Made by a program: the position numbers and the translations under genes. Positions 12,437 to 14,046 of a stretch of 14,046 bases of DNA are shown in pieces. The stretch is from DASQVO01 sp035640715. GTDB taxonomy: Bacteria; Actinomycetota; Actinomycetes; Streptosporangiales; Streptosporangiaceae. Within the stretch, counting starts at the first letter, position 1. Each line of letters begins with the position of its first letter. The stretch lies in the NCBI GenBank assembly GCA_035640715.1, contig DASQVO010000546.1, positions 1-14,046 of the forward strand. The letters run 5' to 3'. The notes below the pieces were generated by a model, which did no database searches, was not told the origin of the DNA, and saw only the letters and a program-made list of their open reading frames with translations.

Positions 12437-14020
12437 CTAACCGATATGCCTGGATCGGGCGCGGAGCGTTATCATCGCGAGCAGCCCGGCGGCAAGCACC
12501 AGACCGGCCGACAGGAACAGTGCGTCGCGCAGGCCGTCGTGAAACGCAGTGTATGCGGCGTCGATGACTTTCCGTACAAGGGCACCCTGGCCGGCCGGCC
12601 CCACGCCAGAGCTGTTGCCGCCGGACGGGACCGCGCCGGTCTCGACTCCCTGGATGACGATGGACTGGATAGTTGGCGGCAGGCCGAGAGCGCGGAGCTG
12701 GCTGGCGATGCTGGAGCTGAGCTGACCGTTGACGAGCGCCCCGAGCACCGCGACTCCGGTCACGGCCCCGACCTCACGGCTGGTATTGGTGGCCGAGGCC
12801 GCCATGCCGGAGCGCTCCGGCGGCACCGCGGACAGCGCCGATGATGTGATGGGCACGACCGTGGCACCGATCCCGATCCCCGTCAGGGCAAGCGCGCCCA
12901 TCAGCGGCGCATAGTGCAGGTGCGGGCTCAGGTTGAGGTCTGACAGCCACAGGCCGGCCGCGAACAGTACGCAGCCGCCGAAGATGGCCCACCGCAGGCC
13001 CATAGTTTCCAGCCAGCGCCCAGTCAGCAGCGACGCCACGATCATGAGGACGGTCATCGGCAGGAAGACAAGGGCGATGCGATAGCCGGACAGCCCGACC
13101 ACCTCGAAGAGGTACAGCGCCGTGAAGAAGAAGACGGCGAAGGTCGCGAAGTAGGTGCAGAAGGCGACGATATTTGCGGTGGTGAAGCGCGCGGAGCGGA
13201 GGAACCGCACGTCGATCAGCGGGTGCGCGGCGCGCCTTTCCCGCCAGCCGAACGCGGCCGCCGCGACCGCGCCCACGCAGAATAGCGCGATCACCTCTGG
13301 TGCGGCGAACCCGGAACTCTCCGCGGTGATGACGGCGAACATCACTGACGCCAGAACCGCCGCCCCGAGCAGCGCGCCGACGGCATCGACGCGATGCGCC
13401 TCGCGATCCGCGCTTTCCGGGAGCACGGCGGCGGCGGCCGCCAGCGCCGCGAGCCCGAAGGCGAGGTTGAACCAGAAGATGCCGCGCCAGCTCCAGACAC
13501 CGACAAGGGCACCGCCGATGACAGGCCCGGCGGCCAGCGCCAGGCCCGATACCCCGGCCCAGACGCCGATCGCACGGTCCCGGCTGCGCTGGTCGGTATG
13601 CAGGTGCCGCAGCATCGACAGCGTGCCGGGCTCGCTCGCGGCGGCCCCCAGTCCCATGACGGCCCGCCCGGCGATGAGCACGCCGGGGTTCGGCGCCACC
13701 GCACAGATGACCGACCCGGCGCAGAACACGCTCGCCCCGGCCAGCATGACGGTCTTGCGGCCGAACTCGTCGCCGATCATCCCGCAGGCGAGCATGGCGC
13801 TGGCGAACGTCAGGGCGTAGGCACCCACGACCCATTGCAGGGCGGAGACGCCGGCATGCAGGTCCGTCTGCACGCTGCCGAGCGCGACGCTCACGATGGT
13901 GTTGTCAAGGAAGGTCAGGAACAGCAGCGTGCATAGCACTGCGAGAGCAAGTGACCGCCCGCCGTAGCGGGCGGTCACCGGCCTCTCAGGCTGTGTGTCT
14001 GTGAAGGCTCCGGAATCCAC
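12437..14020 (-). CDS. MFS exporter, DHA2 family (14-TM, EmrB/QacA-like)
   Basis: This 527-residue proton-driven exporter has about 14 hydrophobic segments from residue 24 to 519. Motif D1 is LDNTIVSVAL (38-47) in TM1. Motif A is GMIGDEFGRK (80-89) between TM2 and TM3. Motif B includes Arg119 in AGRAVMGLG. The antiporter motif C, GVSGLALAAGPVIGG, is at 156-170 in TM5. A large extracytoplasmic loop at about 432-485 precedes the last helix, as in QacA-type proteins. It probably exports hydrophobic drugs or a metabolite. GTG 14020 has AGGG about 9 bases upstream; GTG 13975 (residue 15, after GAGAGG) is a possible later start. No divergent regulator is in the window, but a perfect palindrome lies just upstream. 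The DUF929-type gene follows. Confidence 0.92.
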   Translation of the reverse strand: MDSGAFTDTQPERPVTARYGGRSLALAVLCTLLFLTFLDNTIVSVALGSVQTDLHAGVSALQWVVGAYALTFASAMLACGMIGDEFGRKTVMLAGASVFCAGSVICAVAPNPGVLIAGRAVMGLGAAASEPGTLSMLRHLHTDQRSRDRAIGVWAGVSGLALAAGPVIGGALVGVWSWRGIFWFNLAFGLAALAAAAAVLPESADREAHRVDAVGALLGAAVLASVMFAVITAESSGFAAPEVIALFCVGAVAAAAFGWRERRAAHPLIDVRFLRSARFTTANIVAFCTYFATFAVFFFTALYLFEVVGLSGYRIALVFLPMTVLMIVASLLTGRWLETMGLRWAIFGGCVLFAAGLWLSDLNLSPHLHYAPLMGALALTGIGIGATVVPITSSALSAVPPERSGMAASATNTSREVGAVTGVAVLGALVNGQLSSSIASQLRALGLPPTIQSIVIQGVETGAVPSGGNSSGVGPAGQGALVRKVIDAAYTAFHDGLRDALFLSAGLVLAAGLLAMITLRARSRHIG

Positions 14021-14031
14021 CGGCCAGCCCT

Positions 14032-14045
14032 GCCGGCTAGCCGGC
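14032..14045. repeat. Perfect 14-bp palindrome before the exporter gene
   Basis: GCCGGCTAGCCGGC reads the same on both strands. It starts 11 bases upstream of the exporter's GTG and reaches the window edge. It could be a repressor site or a short leader hairpin that hides the ribosome binding region. The neighbouring sequence outside the window is needed to judge. Confidence 0.4.
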
Positions 14046-14046
14046 C

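Overview
The window comes from a GC-rich, probably filamentous actinomycete. The evidence is the strong G/C third-position bias, many GTG/TTG starts, an AfsR/SARP-type regulator (BTAD + NB-ARC + TPR), a membrane-anchored thioredoxin-fold protein of the DUF929 type, and a structure matching the actinobacterial 6C RNA class. No plasmid, phage, CRISPR or insertion-sequence genes are visible.

Layout. 2-823 (+) is the 3' part of an alpha/beta hydrolase of the haloacetate-dehalogenase/epoxide-hydrolase group. 824-1280 is non-coding, with a short GC tandem repeat and an abrupt AT-rich island. 1281-3742 (+) is a compact block: the wreck of an APC amino-acid permease, a glutamine-synthetase-like gamma-glutamyl-amine ligase whose GTG start still overlaps the permease stop, and an NAD-type SDR. 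It looks like an amine or amino-acid catabolic operon that lost its transporter. 3950-5140 (+) is a secreted PQQ-like beta-propeller protein. 5265-6502 is a divergent TetR/SnoaL-like pair, with a good promoter and two matching operators in the gap. 6687-7919 (-) is serA of the 410-residue E. coli type. 8002-11094 (-) is the 1030-residue AfsR-like regulator. 11095-11535 is non-coding but highly structured and holds a candidate 6C RNA on the + strand. 11536-12417 (-) and 12437-14020 (-) are the DUF929-type thioredoxin-fold protein and a 14-TM DHA2 drug exporter, probably one transcript with the exporter first.

Most informative observations. (1) The permease carries three separable lesions: loss of its N-terminal part, an internal deletion apparently at an LP/LP repeat, and a single T insertion at about 1446 that creates a stop. 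(2) The TetR/SnoaL cassette is bounded, at the two stop codons, by relics of the same two gene types that stand intact nearby. A 2-hydroxyacid dehydrogenase (serA-like) fragment lies at 5199-5264 and an SDR C-terminal tail at 6502-6582. This suggests a past duplication of an SDR/serA neighbourhood and later replacement. (3) The two operators share the form TGAGYCTCYACTCA, and a third TGAG-N6-CTCA dyad lies upstream of the beta-propeller gene. (4) The 6C-like RNA has two hairpins with the same CTCCCCCCCA loop, plus additional competing base-pairing around the first one.

I found no convincing new defence or biosynthetic system. The interest lies in regulatory DNA, the RNA and genome-rearrangement scars. 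All homology statements come from motif recognition by eye, without database searches.
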